Source: Mucilaginibacter sp.
GTDB taxonomy: Bacteria > Bacteroidota > Bacteroidia > Sphingobacteriales > Sphingobacteriaceae
Assembly (NCBI RefSeq): GCF_028288225.1
Contig: NZ_JAQBOC010000072.1
Location: 24,159-88,158 of the forward strand
Reading direction: 5' to 3'
Length of the DNA: 64,000 nucleotides
Shown here: in pieces, positions 8,239 to 16,523 of the stretch
Layout: the number at the start of each line of letters is the position of its first letter
How positions within the stretch are numbered: position 1 is the first letter of the stretch
Made by a program: the position numbers and the translations under genes
The notes under the pieces: model-generated
The model's database searches: none
Told to the model about the DNA's origin: nothing
Seen by the model: the letters and a program-made list of their open reading frames with translations, nothing else

Positions 8239-9120
8239 ATGAGCTTTATTCTTCGCCCGATAGATACTGTAGAAACTATTAGTCCCGCAGATTTTACAGC
8301 CAACTACTTAAAGCCGCGCCGCCCGTTGGTTATCAAGGGATTAACCAACAACTGGTCCGCACGTGAAAAGTGGACGCCCGAATATTTAAAAAGTGTTGTT
8401 GGCAGCAAAATAGTTCCGCTTTATGATAATTCTAAAGCCGATCCTTCAAAACCGATCAATTCATCAGCAGCAGAAATGCCGTTTGATAAATATATCGACC
8501 TTATAATGTCAGAACCTACTGAGCTTAGGATCTTTTTCTTTAACATTTTTAAGCAGGCGCCGCAATTACTGGATGATATTGTCTTTCCGAAAGAACTGAT
8601 GGGCGGCTTTTTAGAAAGCATGCCTTCTATGTTTTTTGGAGGATCAAACTCGGTTACGTTTTTGCATTACGATATTGATTTGCCCCACATATTTCATACC
8701 CATTTTGGCGGTAAAAAACATGTGATATTGTTCGAGAATAAATGGAAGCGCCGCTTATACTGTATCCCTAATGCAACCTACGCACTGGAGGATTATGATG
8801 TATTAAATCCTGACATTAAAAGATTCCCTGCTCTTGACGGTGTGGAAGGCATTGAAGTGTTTTTAGAACATGGCGACACTCTGTTTATGCCTACCGGCTA
8901 CTGGCACTGGATGAAGTACCTTGAAGGTGGCTATTCTTTAAGTCTGCGCGCCTGGGATGCATCCATAAGCCGTAAAGCAGCAAGCATATATAACCTGGCC
9001 ATAAAGGGTGGTTTAGACAGTGTTTTAAAGATGGCCTTTAAAGCCAATTATGCGCAATACCGCGAAAAACTGGCAGTAAAATGGGCTGAGCGGGAACTGG
9101 CTGCGGGAAAACCGTATTAG
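8239..9120 (+). CDS. Cupin-like / JmjC-fold 2-oxoglutarate-Fe(II) oxygenase
   Basis: 293 aa of the cupin_8/JmjC-like family. The N-terminal RRPLVIKGLTNNWSAREKWTPEYL segment is the usual entry to the fold. The metal site is visible as His143-x-Asp145 in FLHYDIDLPH and His223 in MPTGYWHWMKYL, and Lys160 or nearby could bind the co-substrate. Such proteins hydroxylate proteins or small molecules using iron, oxygen and 2-oxoglutarate; the substrate here is unknown. It is cytoplasmic, with no signal peptide, and sits alone. The closest familiar relatives are the FIH-like and tRNA wybutosine-type hydroxylases. Confidence 0.8.
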   Translation: MSFILRPIDTVETISPADFTANYLKPRRPLVIKGLTNNWSAREKWTPEYLKSVVGSKIVPLYDNSKADPSKPINSSAAEMPFDKYIDLIMSEPTELRIFFFNIFKQAPQLLDDIVFPKELMGGFLESMPSMFFGGSNSVTFLHYDIDLPHIFHTHFGGKKHVILFENKWKRRLYCIPNATYALEDYDVLNPDIKRFPALDGVEGIEVFLEHGDTLFMPTGYWHWMKYLEGGYSLSLRAWDASISRKAASIYNLAIKGGLDSVLKMAFKANYAQYREKLAVKWAERELAAGKPY

Positions 9121-9203
9121 GAGAGAGATTATCGCCTCTCTGCGGTTCAACTGTTTTTGATCTTCTCAACCCTTTAAAATTCCGCGTCGATGTGTATATT
9201 CAA

Positions 9204-9233
9204 TTGGTTGCTAAAAATTATTAGTTAAATTTG
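9204..9233 (+). promoter_or_regulatory. Bacteroidota promoter, TTGG and TAAATTTG boxes
   Basis: TTGG at 9204-9207 and TAAATTTG at 9226-9233 are separated by 18 bases, a good fit to the -33/-7 promoter of this phylum. The -7 box ends only four bases before the ATG at 9238, so the transcript would begin at or next to the start codon. Confidence 0.5.
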
Positions 9234-9237
9234 CCTT

Positions 9238-9516
9238 ATGAAAACAAGCTTAAAAACTGCATTATTCCTTATCGTATTTGGGTTGATGGTTGTAAGCACC
9301 ATACCTGTTAAAGCACAATGTGCCCAGTGCGCCGCTACTGTTGAAACCAATACCAAAAATGGTGGTAACGCTGCAAGAGGTTTAAATAAAGGTATTATAT
9401 TTTTATTAGGCGCTCCTTACCTGGCTGTTGCTGCTGTAGGATTGATCTGGTATAAAAAATATCGCCGTAAAAACGTTGATATGAACATGCGCGATGAAAA
9501 GCTGCATCTAAATTAA
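9238..9516 (+). CDS. Small exported or membrane protein with CAQCA motif
   Basis: 92 aa. An N-terminal signal peptide (residues 1-26, ending VKAQ) is followed by CAQCAATVETN, a short Gly/Asn-rich stretch and one transmembrane helix (about 50-68, GIIFLLGAPYLAVAAVGLIWY) with a basic cytoplasmic tail. The CxxC after the signal peptide may form a disulfide or bind metal or heme, but it lacks the CxxCH of c-type heme. I know this as a conserved small Bacteroidota protein without assigned function. Confidence 0.7.
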   Translation: MKTSLKTALFLIVFGLMVVSTIPVKAQCAQCAATVETNTKNGGNAARGLNKGIIFLLGAPYLAVAAVGLIWYKKYRRKNVDMNMRDEKLHLN

Positions 9517-9525
9517 GAAAGCTTA

Positions 9526-9636
9526 CAGTTAATGGTTCATAGTTCATAGCAGGAGTTTATTAATCCTTTCTGTTACAACTATCAACCATGGCCTTTTCCT
9601 ACCATGAACCATCAACTATGAACTATGAACAACTGC
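9526..9636. repeat. Long imperfect inverted repeat between genes
   Basis: The arm at 9535-9549 (GTTCATAGTTCATAG) is the exact reverse complement of 9616-9630. Further partial matches on both sides are built from variants of CATAGTTCATGGTT. It lies between two co-directional genes and may be a terminator or attenuator. It belongs to the class of low-complexity intergenic inverted repeats seen throughout this window. Confidence 0.6.
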
Positions 9637-9637
9637 T

Positions 9638-10045
9638 ATGACGCAAACACCAAAATCATGGGCAATGCTGCATACCAAATGCCCGCGTTGCAGGCGTGGT
9701 GATATGTTTAGCGGTGGCCTGTATAATTTTGGCTCAAATAAAATTTACGACCATTGTCCGCACTGCAATTTGCATTTTGAAATAGAACCGGGATATTTTT
9801 ACGCAGCTATGTATGTAAGCTATGCTTTAAATGTAATGGAAGCTTTTGGCATAGTGGCAATTACCTGGGCCGTTACTCAAAATGCTGATTCGCCCTGGCT
9901 TTATACGGGCGTAATATTGTTGGGATGTTTGCTGCTTTCGCCAATAAATTTCAGATATTCCCGCGTTTTACTTTTATATTGGCTATCCCCTAAAATAAAT
10001 TATCAGCCACATTTAGATACCGATGATACAACGCCATACCTTTGA
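9638..10045 (+). CDS. DUF983 zinc-ribbon membrane protein
   Basis: 135 aa. Two Cys pairs near the N-terminus (CPRC at 15-18, CPHC at about 45-48) make a zinc ribbon. Two transmembrane helices follow (about 57-77 and 87-106), then a short tail. The FEIEPGYFYAAMYVSY segment is typical of DUF983. Family members in other bacteria lie near cytochrome oxidase assembly genes, but the function is not established. The end of the gene overlaps the next by 23 bases in another frame, so the two are translated from one message. Confidence 0.8.
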   Translation: MTQTPKSWAMLHTKCPRCRRGDMFSGGLYNFGSNKIYDHCPHCNLHFEIEPGYFYAAMYVSYALNVMEAFGIVAITWAVTQNADSPWLYTGVILLGCLLLSPINFRYSRVLLLYWLSPKINYQPHLDTDDTTPYL

Positions 10046-10685
10046 TTTTTTAAAAGATCTGGTTGAAAATAATAACCGCGAATGGTTCAATGCTAACAAG
10101 GATCGCTACGAGGCTGCCCGGGAAAACGTAATTGACTTTACTACCGGCCTTATAAAGCTGATGCATAAAATTGATCCCGGAATTGATGCAGGGCTCGACA
10201 GTAAAAAATGCGTGATGCGCATTTACCGCGACATCCGCTTCAGCAAAAACAAAACACCTTATAAAAATAACTTTGGCGTTAGCATACCTACCAGGGGCCT
10301 TAAGCTTGGCGGCGCCGAATACTACCTTCATATTACGCCCGATAAATCATTTATTGCCGGCGGCTATTGGATGCCCGAGGCGGGTCATTTAAAATCAATA
10401 AGGCAGGAGATTGACTATAACGGGCACGACCTTAAAAAAATAATTGATGATACAGGATTTATTGAGTTATTTGGCGACTTCAGGAAGCAGGATCAGTTAA
10501 AAAGCGTTCCGAGAGATTATGGCGCTGATAATGAAAATATTGAGTTATTAAAACTTAAAAGCTTTATAGCACAACGCTCCCTTAAAAACGAGGAACTGCT
10601 AAAAGAAAACGCCGCCGAAACCGTGGCCGCAATATGCAGCAGGATCTATCCGTTAAATGCTTTTTTAAACAGTGCCATTGCTTAA
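10023..10685 (+). CDS. DUF2461 (TIGR02453-type) family protein
   Basis: 220 aa beginning at ATG 10023 inside the end of the DUF983 gene. The start LKDLVENNNREWFNANKDRYE and the segment VMRIYRDIRFSKNKTPYKNNFG are diagnostic of the DUF2461/TIGR02453 family of soluble proteins of unknown function. GGYWMPEAGHLKSIRQEI is also conserved in memory of the family. It has no signal peptide, so it is cytoplasmic. Overlap with the DUF983 gene suggests translational coupling. Confidence 0.85.
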   Translation: MIQRHTFDFLKDLVENNNREWFNANKDRYEAARENVIDFTTGLIKLMHKIDPGIDAGLDSKKCVMRIYRDIRFSKNKTPYKNNFGVSIPTRGLKLGGAEYYLHITPDKSFIAGGYWMPEAGHLKSIRQEIDYNGHDLKKIIDDTGFIELFGDFRKQDQLKSVPRDYGADNENIELLKLKSFIAQRSLKNEELLKENAAETVAAICSRIYPLNAFLNSAIA

Positions 10686-10703
10686 CTTATTTTATATACT
10701 ATA

Positions 10704-11552
10704 ATGAAGACCAGATACATTTTATTTGCAGCCCTATTTTGTTTTGTATTACATTCCTGTGTGGTTATGTCGCCTAAAAAGTATAAGGCATTGGTAGCCG
10801 AACGCGATTCACTTTCAATGCGCACAAATTCGCTGTTTGATACGGTAGCCATGCTTCGTGCCGATACCATGCGCCTGCACCGTGAAATAAGGGAAGCCCA
10901 CGGCACTTATGATGCACTTAAGGGCAACTATAATAGCCTGAATGATAAATACGGCGCACTCAACAATAACTTTAATGCAAGCTCATCAAAAGTAAACGAG
11001 CTATCATCTGATCTGAAAAAGAGGGAGGCCCGCTTAAAAGAAGTAGAGGATGCACTGCGTAAACGCGATGAAGCCACAAACGCCTTAAAAGATAAATTAC
11101 AAAAAGCCCTGCTTGGTTTTCAGCAAAACGGTTTATCTGTTGATATCAGGAACGGAAAAGTTTATGTTTCATTAACTGATAAATTGCTGTTCCCGTCAGG
11201 CAGTATTATTATTGATGCCCGTGGTAAACAAGCCCTGGGACAATTAGCCACGGTGCTTAATAAAGAAATGGATATTAACATTGCAGTTGAAGGGCATACG
11301 GATGATAAAAAGGTAATTAACCTGGGCCAGATAAAAGATAACTGGGACTTGAGCGTATTGCGGTCGACCTCCGTATGCCGTTACCTTACTGAAGTTGAAA
11401 AAATAGATCCGAAAAGACTTACTGCAACCGGCAAAAGCCAATATCAGCCTATTGACGCTGGTATTACAGCAGATGCGCTTTCCAAAAACCGCAGGATCGA
11501 GATCATCCTTAGCCCTAAGCTGGATGAGTTGTATAATTTGATAAAACAGTAA
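10704..11552 (+). CDS. OmpA-family peptidoglycan-binding lipoprotein
   Basis: 282 aa. It has a lipoprotein signal with Cys19 in VLHSC, then a long coiled coil (about residues 30-135, with YNSLNDKYGALNNNFNASSS and repeated heptads), then an OmpA C-terminal domain (about 150-270) with KLLFPSGSIII, VEGHTDDKK and the late LSKNRRIEIIL motif. The OmpA domain binds peptidoglycan, so the protein ties the outer membrane to the cell wall. It follows the DUF2461 gene by 18 bases and may share its message. Confidence 0.87.
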   Translation: MKTRYILFAALFCFVLHSCVVMSPKKYKALVAERDSLSMRTNSLFDTVAMLRADTMRLHREIREAHGTYDALKGNYNSLNDKYGALNNNFNASSSKVNELSSDLKKREARLKEVEDALRKRDEATNALKDKLQKALLGFQQNGLSVDIRNGKVYVSLTDKLLFPSGSIIIDARGKQALGQLATVLNKEMDINIAVEGHTDDKKVINLGQIKDNWDLSVLRSTSVCRYLTEVEKIDPKRLTATGKSQYQPIDAGITADALSKNRRIEIILSPKLDELYNLIKQ

Positions 11553-11571
11553 TACGATTGAAGGATTTAAA

Positions 11572-11604
11572 GGATGACCATGATTGAAGTAATCATGGTC
11601 ATCC
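11572..11604. terminator. Bidirectional hairpin between convergent genes
   Basis: A perfect 14-bp stem (11572-11585 and 11591-11604, GGATGACCATGATT) has a 5-base loop, and pairing extends on both sides (GGATTTAA against CTAAATCC). It lies between the OmpA-family gene and the oppositely oriented rfbC, so it can end both transcripts. Confidence 0.75.
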
Positions 11605-11634
11605 CCTAAATCCCAAAATCATAAAAAAAATAAA

Positions 11635-12183
11635 TTAGAAAGGGCTAATAAAAGAGTCGAAGGTTGGAAGTACCTCATCTTTGGGCGATAATAAAATTTC
11701 GCTGGATGGCAGGCCCCAGTCAATGCCTAAAGCTGGATCATTCCAGAGCACGCCGATCTCTGAGGCTTTATCATAATAGTTATTTACCTTGTAGGTAAAA
11801 ATGGTATTGTTTTCTAAAACGGCAAAGCCATGTAAAAAGCCGGCAGGCACCCAAAATTGCAAATTATTGTCGCCGCTTAGCTCAATCGAAAAATGCTTTC
11901 CATAGGTTGGTGAGTTCTTACGGATATCAACAGCAATATCCAAAACCCGGCCGGTTATAACCCGTACCAGTTTGCCCTGTGCAAACGGGTCAGCTTGGCC
12001 ATGAAGGCCCCTAACCGCACCTTTGTGTGAAAAGGATTGATTATCCTGCACAAAATCAACCGCTATACCCGCTTCAGTTAACTTTGCTTTACTATAGCTT
12101 TCGTAAAAGTATCCCCTGTCATCCTTAAAAATGCGTGGTTCAATTATTAGCAAGCCCTCAATGTTAGTTTTTGTTACTTTCAT
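11635..12183 (-). CDS. rfbC: dTDP-4-dehydrorhamnose 3,5-epimerase
   Basis: 182 aa, the normal RmlC length. Recognised by PRIFKDDRGYFYESY, AVRGLHGQ with the catalytic base His61, the KLVRVITGRVLDIAVDIRK strand pair, WVPAGFLHGFAVL and the active-site Tyr131 region FTYKVNNYY. It epimerises dTDP-4-keto-6-deoxyglucose at C3 and C5 on the way to dTDP-rhamnose for surface polysaccharide. The usual HYQ after LRGL is HGQ here. It is isolated from rfbA, rfbB and rfbD, which is common in Bacteroidota. It starts two bases after the DUF4286 stop and forms an operon with it. Confidence 0.92.
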   Translation of the reverse strand: MKVTKTNIEGLLIIEPRIFKDDRGYFYESYSKAKLTEAGIAVDFVQDNQSFSHKGAVRGLHGQADPFAQGKLVRVITGRVLDIAVDIRKNSPTYGKHFSIELSGDNNLQFWVPAGFLHGFAVLENNTIFTYKVNNYYDKASEIGVLWNDPALGIDWGLPSSEILLSPKDEVLPTFDSFISPF

Positions 12184-12184
12184 T

Positions 12185-12487
12185 TTAGTCTACAGTTTTC
12201 ATAAGGGTATTGAAGATCACAAACTGATTCTCAAATTCCTGGTTGTGGATTGCCTGTAGCTGATGCAGGTGCATATTATAGAACCGGTTAAAGTTTTCAA
12301 TATTTTCTGCATAATATTGAACACAATAGGTTATGCCCTCGTTTGGCGAATCAATAACATTCAGCACCTGGTACGATTTAAAGTAGCCGGTTGCCATTAC
12401 TGCGGGAATATGGACTTCCTTTACCCATTTAAGCCATTTCTCGTGGATAGCTTCATCCACAATTACGGTATCGTTAAATATAATCAT
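12185..12487 (-). CDS. DUF4286 small cytoplasmic protein
   Basis: 100 aa with the family's typical start (IIFNDTVIVDEAIHEKWLKW) and HIPAVMATGYF, followed by a ferredoxin-like alternation and QLQAIHNQEFENQFVIFNT. This is a Bacteroidota family of dimeric alpha/beta-barrel-like proteins without known role. It is cotranscribed with rfbC (1-base gap). Confidence 0.8.
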   Translation of the reverse strand: MIIFNDTVIVDEAIHEKWLKWVKEVHIPAVMATGYFKSYQVLNVIDSPNEGITYCVQYYAENIENFNRFYNMHLHQLQAIHNQEFENQFVIFNTLMKTVD

Positions 12488-12492
12488 TGGCG

Positions 12493-12500
12493 CAAAGGTA
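12493..12500 (-). promoter_or_regulatory. Candidate -7 element (TACCTTTG) for DUF4286-rfbC
   Basis: The minus strand reads TACCTTTG, then GCGCCA, then the ATG at 12487. The box ends five bases before the start codon, predicting a leaderless or nearly leaderless message. No good -33 TTG is visible. Confidence 0.4.
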
Positions 12501-12517
12501 AGGTTTTGGGTTGAATT

Positions 12518-12614
12518 GTTGATTGAGTTGATTAGGTTAGATTAAGTTGATTGGTTTAATTTGGTTAAATATTACAAAACTTAGTCAACCTCTCACTTAA
12601 TCAACTCAATCAAC
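12518..12614. repeat. Long inverted repeat of GTTGATT-like units
   Basis: The left arm 12518-12534 (GTTGATTGAGTTGATTA) is the exact reverse complement of 12598-12614. Between them are further degenerate GATTAAGTTGATT units. The right arm runs over the stop codon of the TPR gene. It probably acts as a terminator for that minus-strand gene. Confidence 0.65.
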
Positions 12615-14421
12615 TTGCAGCTTCATTCTTATCTCCCCTTAGCAATCTGAAACGCCTGCGGGCTTCATTTATGTAAAGGCTGCCGGCATAATCTGTAATT
12701 ATTTTTTGGTAGTATATCTTGGCTTTTTCTTTATCCTGAAGCTGATTTTCGTAAATATCGCCCAGCATAAAAACAGCATCATCGGCCCAAAGGTCAAAAC
12801 TATGCTCTTCAGCAATTTTTTTCAATAGCGGTACGGCATCCGCGTAATTTTTTTTCTGGATGAATAAGCGGGCTTTAGCCATTAAAATATCATCGGAAAG
12901 TGAATTACCCGGGTATTTTATATCTATGCTGTCAAGTGTAATTAAAGCTTTGTCGGGCTGTTCGGCAAATATCAACAGATCAGCCCGCGCATAAATTTTC
13001 AATGCTGCCCCGGTAGAATCAGCCGTTATATTATCAGATATCAGCAACGAAAGGTTCAGTGCATCATTAGCTATCAGTTGCGTTGTTGCCGCTTTTAGTA
13101 CATCAAGCTGCCCCTTTGCCCAGGTAAAATCGCCGGTATACCAGGCCAGTTTAGCATTTCGATATTTGGCATCCTGGCCTATAGTTGAATTCGGAAAATC
13201 CTTCTCAACCTGGCTATACAGCAATGTTGCATCCCAGGGTTGATTATTTAAAAGTGTAACATCGCCAAGGTCAAGCTTACAGCCAGCCAGCAAAGCAGGC
13301 TTAATGCCGGGAATTTTAATGGTTTCTTCCAATAGCTTTTGCGCGTCTGTCAGCTTGTGCAGTTTAAACGCCTGCAGGTTAGCCAGCTTTTGCATAGCGA
13401 AGGCAGTGTTTGCATTTTTGCCAAACTCGATTAACAGGTTGTTATAATCCTTTTCAAGACTCAAAAGGTCCTCGTTAGTATATTTGCCAGATGTTACCCT
13501 TGAATTTTTAGTGTTTATCAGCTCAATTTTTGAGGGAATATATAATTGCTGGTCTTTCCCCTTGCTAACCAAATATTCGTACCCGCGGATCGCTGCATCA
13601 TATGCCTCATTAGCGGTAAGTGTGCGGCACAGTTCAAAAATATTGCTGCCATCATCATTTTGACGCCTGCTCAGGGCAAGAGCCTGATTCAATGCCTGGT
13701 CAAATTGCTTTTGCTGGAGGAATTGCCAGGTAAGCAGCTCAGGATATAAAGTTTGCTGCGGATCTTTCTGGATCCGTTTCAGCAAGGCCGCTTTAAGCAG
13801 GTCATAATCCGCCGGCCCCTCAAACAAAGCCGACAATGTATTCTCAGCCTGGGTTATAAAAGGTGGGTTTGATGGCAAAAAGCTTAGGTATTCCTCAACC
13901 AATGCCGCCTTATCTCTTTTATAACGATAAAGGTTTATCAGCTCGTAAGAAAATAACTGATCACTCTGCAGCAGCTTGCGGCCTTGCAAAAAGATCTTTA
14001 TGGCATAATCAACATTGGCATTTTGGTAAAACAGTGAGGCCAGCATTGCTATCTGGCCCTGGTCGGCCGGCAGGTCTTTAATCAGGTCATCGTAAATGGC
14101 ACTTGCCTTATCGACAGAGCCCTGCTGTGTGTAAGTCGCTCCCAGCATTATATTATATTGATGATCTTCGGGATGCTTACGCATCATTTTTTTAGTGATA
14201 CTTATAGCATCATCAAACTTTTTTGCCCCAAGCAGGCTATTTACATAAACAGTAAAATAAGCTTCGTTATTTTGTTTATATAACTTTTGATAAATGTCAA
14301 GCGCCTTTTGCTGATCGCCATTGGCTGCATACTGTTTGGCCAATAGCAAATCATTATCTTGTGCAAAAAGCGTTGAGCAAGCTATTAATACAAATAAAAA
14401 ACACAGGCGTAATTGCTTCAT
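12610..14421 (-). CDS. Exported tetratricopeptide-repeat protein
   Basis: 603 aa with a signal peptide (MKQLRLCFLFVLIACSTLFA, then QDND). From there to the end the sequence is helical TPR repeats, for example AKQYAANGDQQKALDIYQKL, MLGATYTQQGSVDKASAIYDDL, LLTWQFLQQKQFDQALNQAL and, near the C-terminus, AVFMLGDIYENQLQDKEKAKIYYQKI. The last repeats resemble the YbgF/BamD type that bind envelope proteins. It is predicted periplasmic, with a scaffolding role; no enzyme domain is visible. Confidence 0.85.
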   Translation of the reverse strand: MKQLRLCFLFVLIACSTLFAQDNDLLLAKQYAANGDQQKALDIYQKLYKQNNEAYFTVYVNSLLGAKKFDDAISITKKMMRKHPEDHQYNIMLGATYTQQGSVDKASAIYDDLIKDLPADQGQIAMLASLFYQNANVDYAIKIFLQGRKLLQSDQLFSYELINLYRYKRDKAALVEEYLSFLPSNPPFITQAENTLSALFEGPADYDLLKAALLKRIQKDPQQTLYPELLTWQFLQQKQFDQALNQALALSRRQNDDGSNIFELCRTLTANEAYDAAIRGYEYLVSKGKDQQLYIPSKIELINTKNSRVTSGKYTNEDLLSLEKDYNNLLIEFGKNANTAFAMQKLANLQAFKLHKLTDAQKLLEETIKIPGIKPALLAGCKLDLGDVTLLNNQPWDATLLYSQVEKDFPNSTIGQDAKYRNAKLAWYTGDFTWAKGQLDVLKAATTQLIANDALNLSLLISDNITADSTGAALKIYARADLLIFAEQPDKALITLDSIDIKYPGNSLSDDILMAKARLFIQKKNYADAVPLLKKIAEEHSFDLWADDAVFMLGDIYENQLQDKEKAKIYYQKIITDYAGSLYINEARRRFRLLRGDKNEAAS

Positions 14422-14426
14422 TAATC

Positions 14427-14434
14427 CAAAAATA
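14427..14434 (-). promoter_or_regulatory. Candidate -7 element (TATTTTTG) for the TPR gene
   Basis: The minus strand TATTTTTG fits TAnnTTTG and ends five bases before the ATG at 14421, again predicting an extremely short leader. The -33 box is not seen. Confidence 0.35.
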
Positions 14435-14444
14435 GTTTTTTAAT

Positions 14445-14531
14445 TTGAAGTTTTTTAATTTGAAGATTTGGTAATTAGTTAATTTGAAAATGAGCATCTT
14501 CAAATTATCAAATCAACACATTTTCAAATTA
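14445..14531. repeat. Inverted repeat of TTTGAAAAT-like units
   Basis: AATTTGAAGATTTGG and AATTTGAAAATGAG on the left face CATCTTCAAATTATCAAAT and CATTTTCAAATTA on the right. It lies between divergent genes, so termination is not its obvious role here. Confidence 0.55.
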
Positions 14532-14617
14532 AGTCGCGGTAAAATTGTAGTGACAGTTTGAATTGATAAAGTTTATTGTATAATTTAACCTGATTAATAA
14601 CAACGAAGTATAAACTA

Positions 14618-16513
14618 ATGTTAAAGCTTTTCAGAACATTACTGTTTATTTATGTAATAACTGCTTTAAGCGCCTGTAAACAAAAGGCGGTGTCTATCCC
14701 TGTGATTGATTTTTTTAAAACCCCTGAAAAAGTTTCGTACAGGATCTCGCCCGATGGTAAATATATTTCCTATTTAAAACCGTATAAGGATAAGCAAAAC
14801 CTCTTTATTCAATCACTTGCTGGCGGAAAAGAACAAATGGCCACAGCATTCACCGATTATTCAATAAGGGGCGATTATTTTTGGACCTACAACAACGAGA
14901 TTGTTTTTTTCCAGGATATTATCACTGTTGATGAAATAAGGATGTTCGCCCTGGATGTTTCCACTTTAAAGGCGCAAATTATTATTTCACCAAAAAAAGT
15001 ACGGATTTCCGTTATTGGCCGTGACAAGCATGAGCCGGATGTTGTAACCATTAGGATGAATAAGAGGGATTCTGCAAACTTTGATATCTACAAGTTAAAT
15101 ATCAAAACCAAACAGCTAAACCCATACCTGGTAAATCCTGGTAATATAACGCAATGGTTCCCTGATGCTGATGGCAAGATCCGCCTGGTAAGAGCATCAG
15201 ACGGCGTTGATGAAACCATACTTTACCGGCCAAATGATAACGCGCCGTTCAAAAGCATTATAGCTAATAACTTTAAAACATCAGTTAAACCAATAGCATT
15301 TACAGGCGACGGGAATTGTTTTTTGGCCCTGTCAAATGTCAATCGGGATAAATCGGCCCTGGTTGAAATTAATGCCAAGGATGGTAAAGAGCGAAAAGTT
15401 ATATTTGCCTCAAACAATGCTGATATCCAGGATTATCAATATTCAAAAAGCAAACATAAAATTGAGCTTGTAACGTGGGATGCGGCAAAACCTCAAAAGC
15501 ACTTTTTAGACCCGGAAATAAAACACATCTACGATAAATTATCAACAGAACTTAAAGGGAATGAGATTAACATTGCAGACAGGGATAGTGCTGAAAATAA
15601 GTTTATTATTACCACTTATACCGACCGCAATCCCGGCTCATATTATCTGTATGAAAAAAACACAGAAAAGCTCACTAAATTAGGTGATATAAACCCAGAC
15701 CTTAAGCCGGCTGAATTATGCGTTATGCAACCCATATCATTCAAAGCCGGCGACGGAATGACCATTAATGGTTATCTTACCTTGCCACTTGGCTCAAAAA
15801 CAACTAACCTGCCGTTAGTTGTAATGCCGCACGATGGGCCTTTTAGCCATACCGGCTGGGGCTATAACCCCGAAGTACAGTTTTTAGCTAACCGGGGCTA
15901 TGCTGTTTTCCAGGTTAATTACCGGGGATCAACAGGTTTTGGAAAAGCTTTTTATAGCGCAGGCTTTAAAGAAGTTGGGGGTAAAATACAGCAGGACATT
16001 ACCGATGGGGTTAACTGGCTTATTCAAAATAAAATTGCAAACCCTAAAAAGATAGCCATTTTTGGGGGTGGATTTGGCGGTTTTTCGGCTTTATATGGCG
16101 TATCATTTCACCCCGGCCTATATAATTGTGCAATAGTACAGCATGGCCTTATTAATTTTTTTACTTACATTAAAGATGCCCCGCCTTTTATGAAGCCCCT
16201 GGTACAAATGACATACGAAAGAGTGGGTAACCCCGAAACCGATGCCAGTCAGCTTAGGGCCATATCACCGGTATTCAATATACGTAAGATCAGGGCTCCT
16301 TTACTCATCTTCCAGGGAGCCAGGGACGACCGTGCAAACATAAGCGAGCTAAACCAGTTTGTGCGTGAGTTGCAAAAACAAAATGGGAATGATAAGGTTA
16401 AATATTTTTTAAAGGCCAGAGAACGTACTTTTTTCAGGAGCCAGGCAAACAGAATGGAGATGTATGCCGAAATTGAAAAATTCCTGGACGAAAATATGCG
16501 GATGAAACCTTAA
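14618..16513 (+). CDS. S9 prolyl-oligopeptidase-like lipoprotein lacking catalytic Ser and His
   Basis: 631 aa. Lipobox LSAC, Cys20. Residues about 30-350 are beta-propeller-like (YRISPDGKYISYLKPY, then repeats), and about 375-630 are an alpha/beta-hydrolase domain of the S9 type (LPLVVMPHDGPFSHTGWGYNPEVQ, VFQVNYRGSTGFGKAFY). In active relatives the nucleophile sits in GGSYGGY; here the motif is GGGFGGF, with Gly485 (codon GGA) in place of Ser. The usual GHGF histidine aligns with Thr604 in RERTFF. Only the Asp (Asp570 in GARDDR) remains. The frame is intact and well formed, so this is a pseudoenzyme rather than a decayed gene. It stops 10 bases before a histidine kinase gene and is probably cotranscribed with it. 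Confidence 0.85.
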   Translation: MLKLFRTLLFIYVITALSACKQKAVSIPVIDFFKTPEKVSYRISPDGKYISYLKPYKDKQNLFIQSLAGGKEQMATAFTDYSIRGDYFWTYNNEIVFFQDIITVDEIRMFALDVSTLKAQIIISPKKVRISVIGRDKHEPDVVTIRMNKRDSANFDIYKLNIKTKQLNPYLVNPGNITQWFPDADGKIRLVRASDGVDETILYRPNDNAPFKSIIANNFKTSVKPIAFTGDGNCFLALSNVNRDKSALVEINAKDGKERKVIFASNNADIQDYQYSKSKHKIELVTWDAAKPQKHFLDPEIKHIYDKLSTELKGNEINIADRDSAENKFIITTYTDRNPGSYYLYEKNTEKLTKLGDINPDLKPAELCVMQPISFKAGDGMTINGYLTLPLGSKTTNLPLVVMPHDGPFSHTGWGYNPEVQFLANRGYAVFQVNYRGSTGFGKAFYSAGFKEVGGKIQQDITDGVNWLIQNKIANPKKIAIFGGGFGGFSALYGVSFHPGLYNCAIVQHGLINFFTYIKDAPPFMKPLVQMTYERVGNPETDASQLRAISPVFNIRKIRAPLLIFQGARDDRANISELNQFVRELQKQNGNDKVKYFLKARERTFFRSQANRMEMYAEIEKFLDENMRMKP

Positions 16514-16523
16514 CCTGGTTTTT

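Noticed and set aside
9616..9630. A direct-repeat regulatory operator upstream of the DUF983 gene
   Set aside because: The repeats form one arm of a long inverted repeat shared in style with many other gaps, so a specific operator is not supported.
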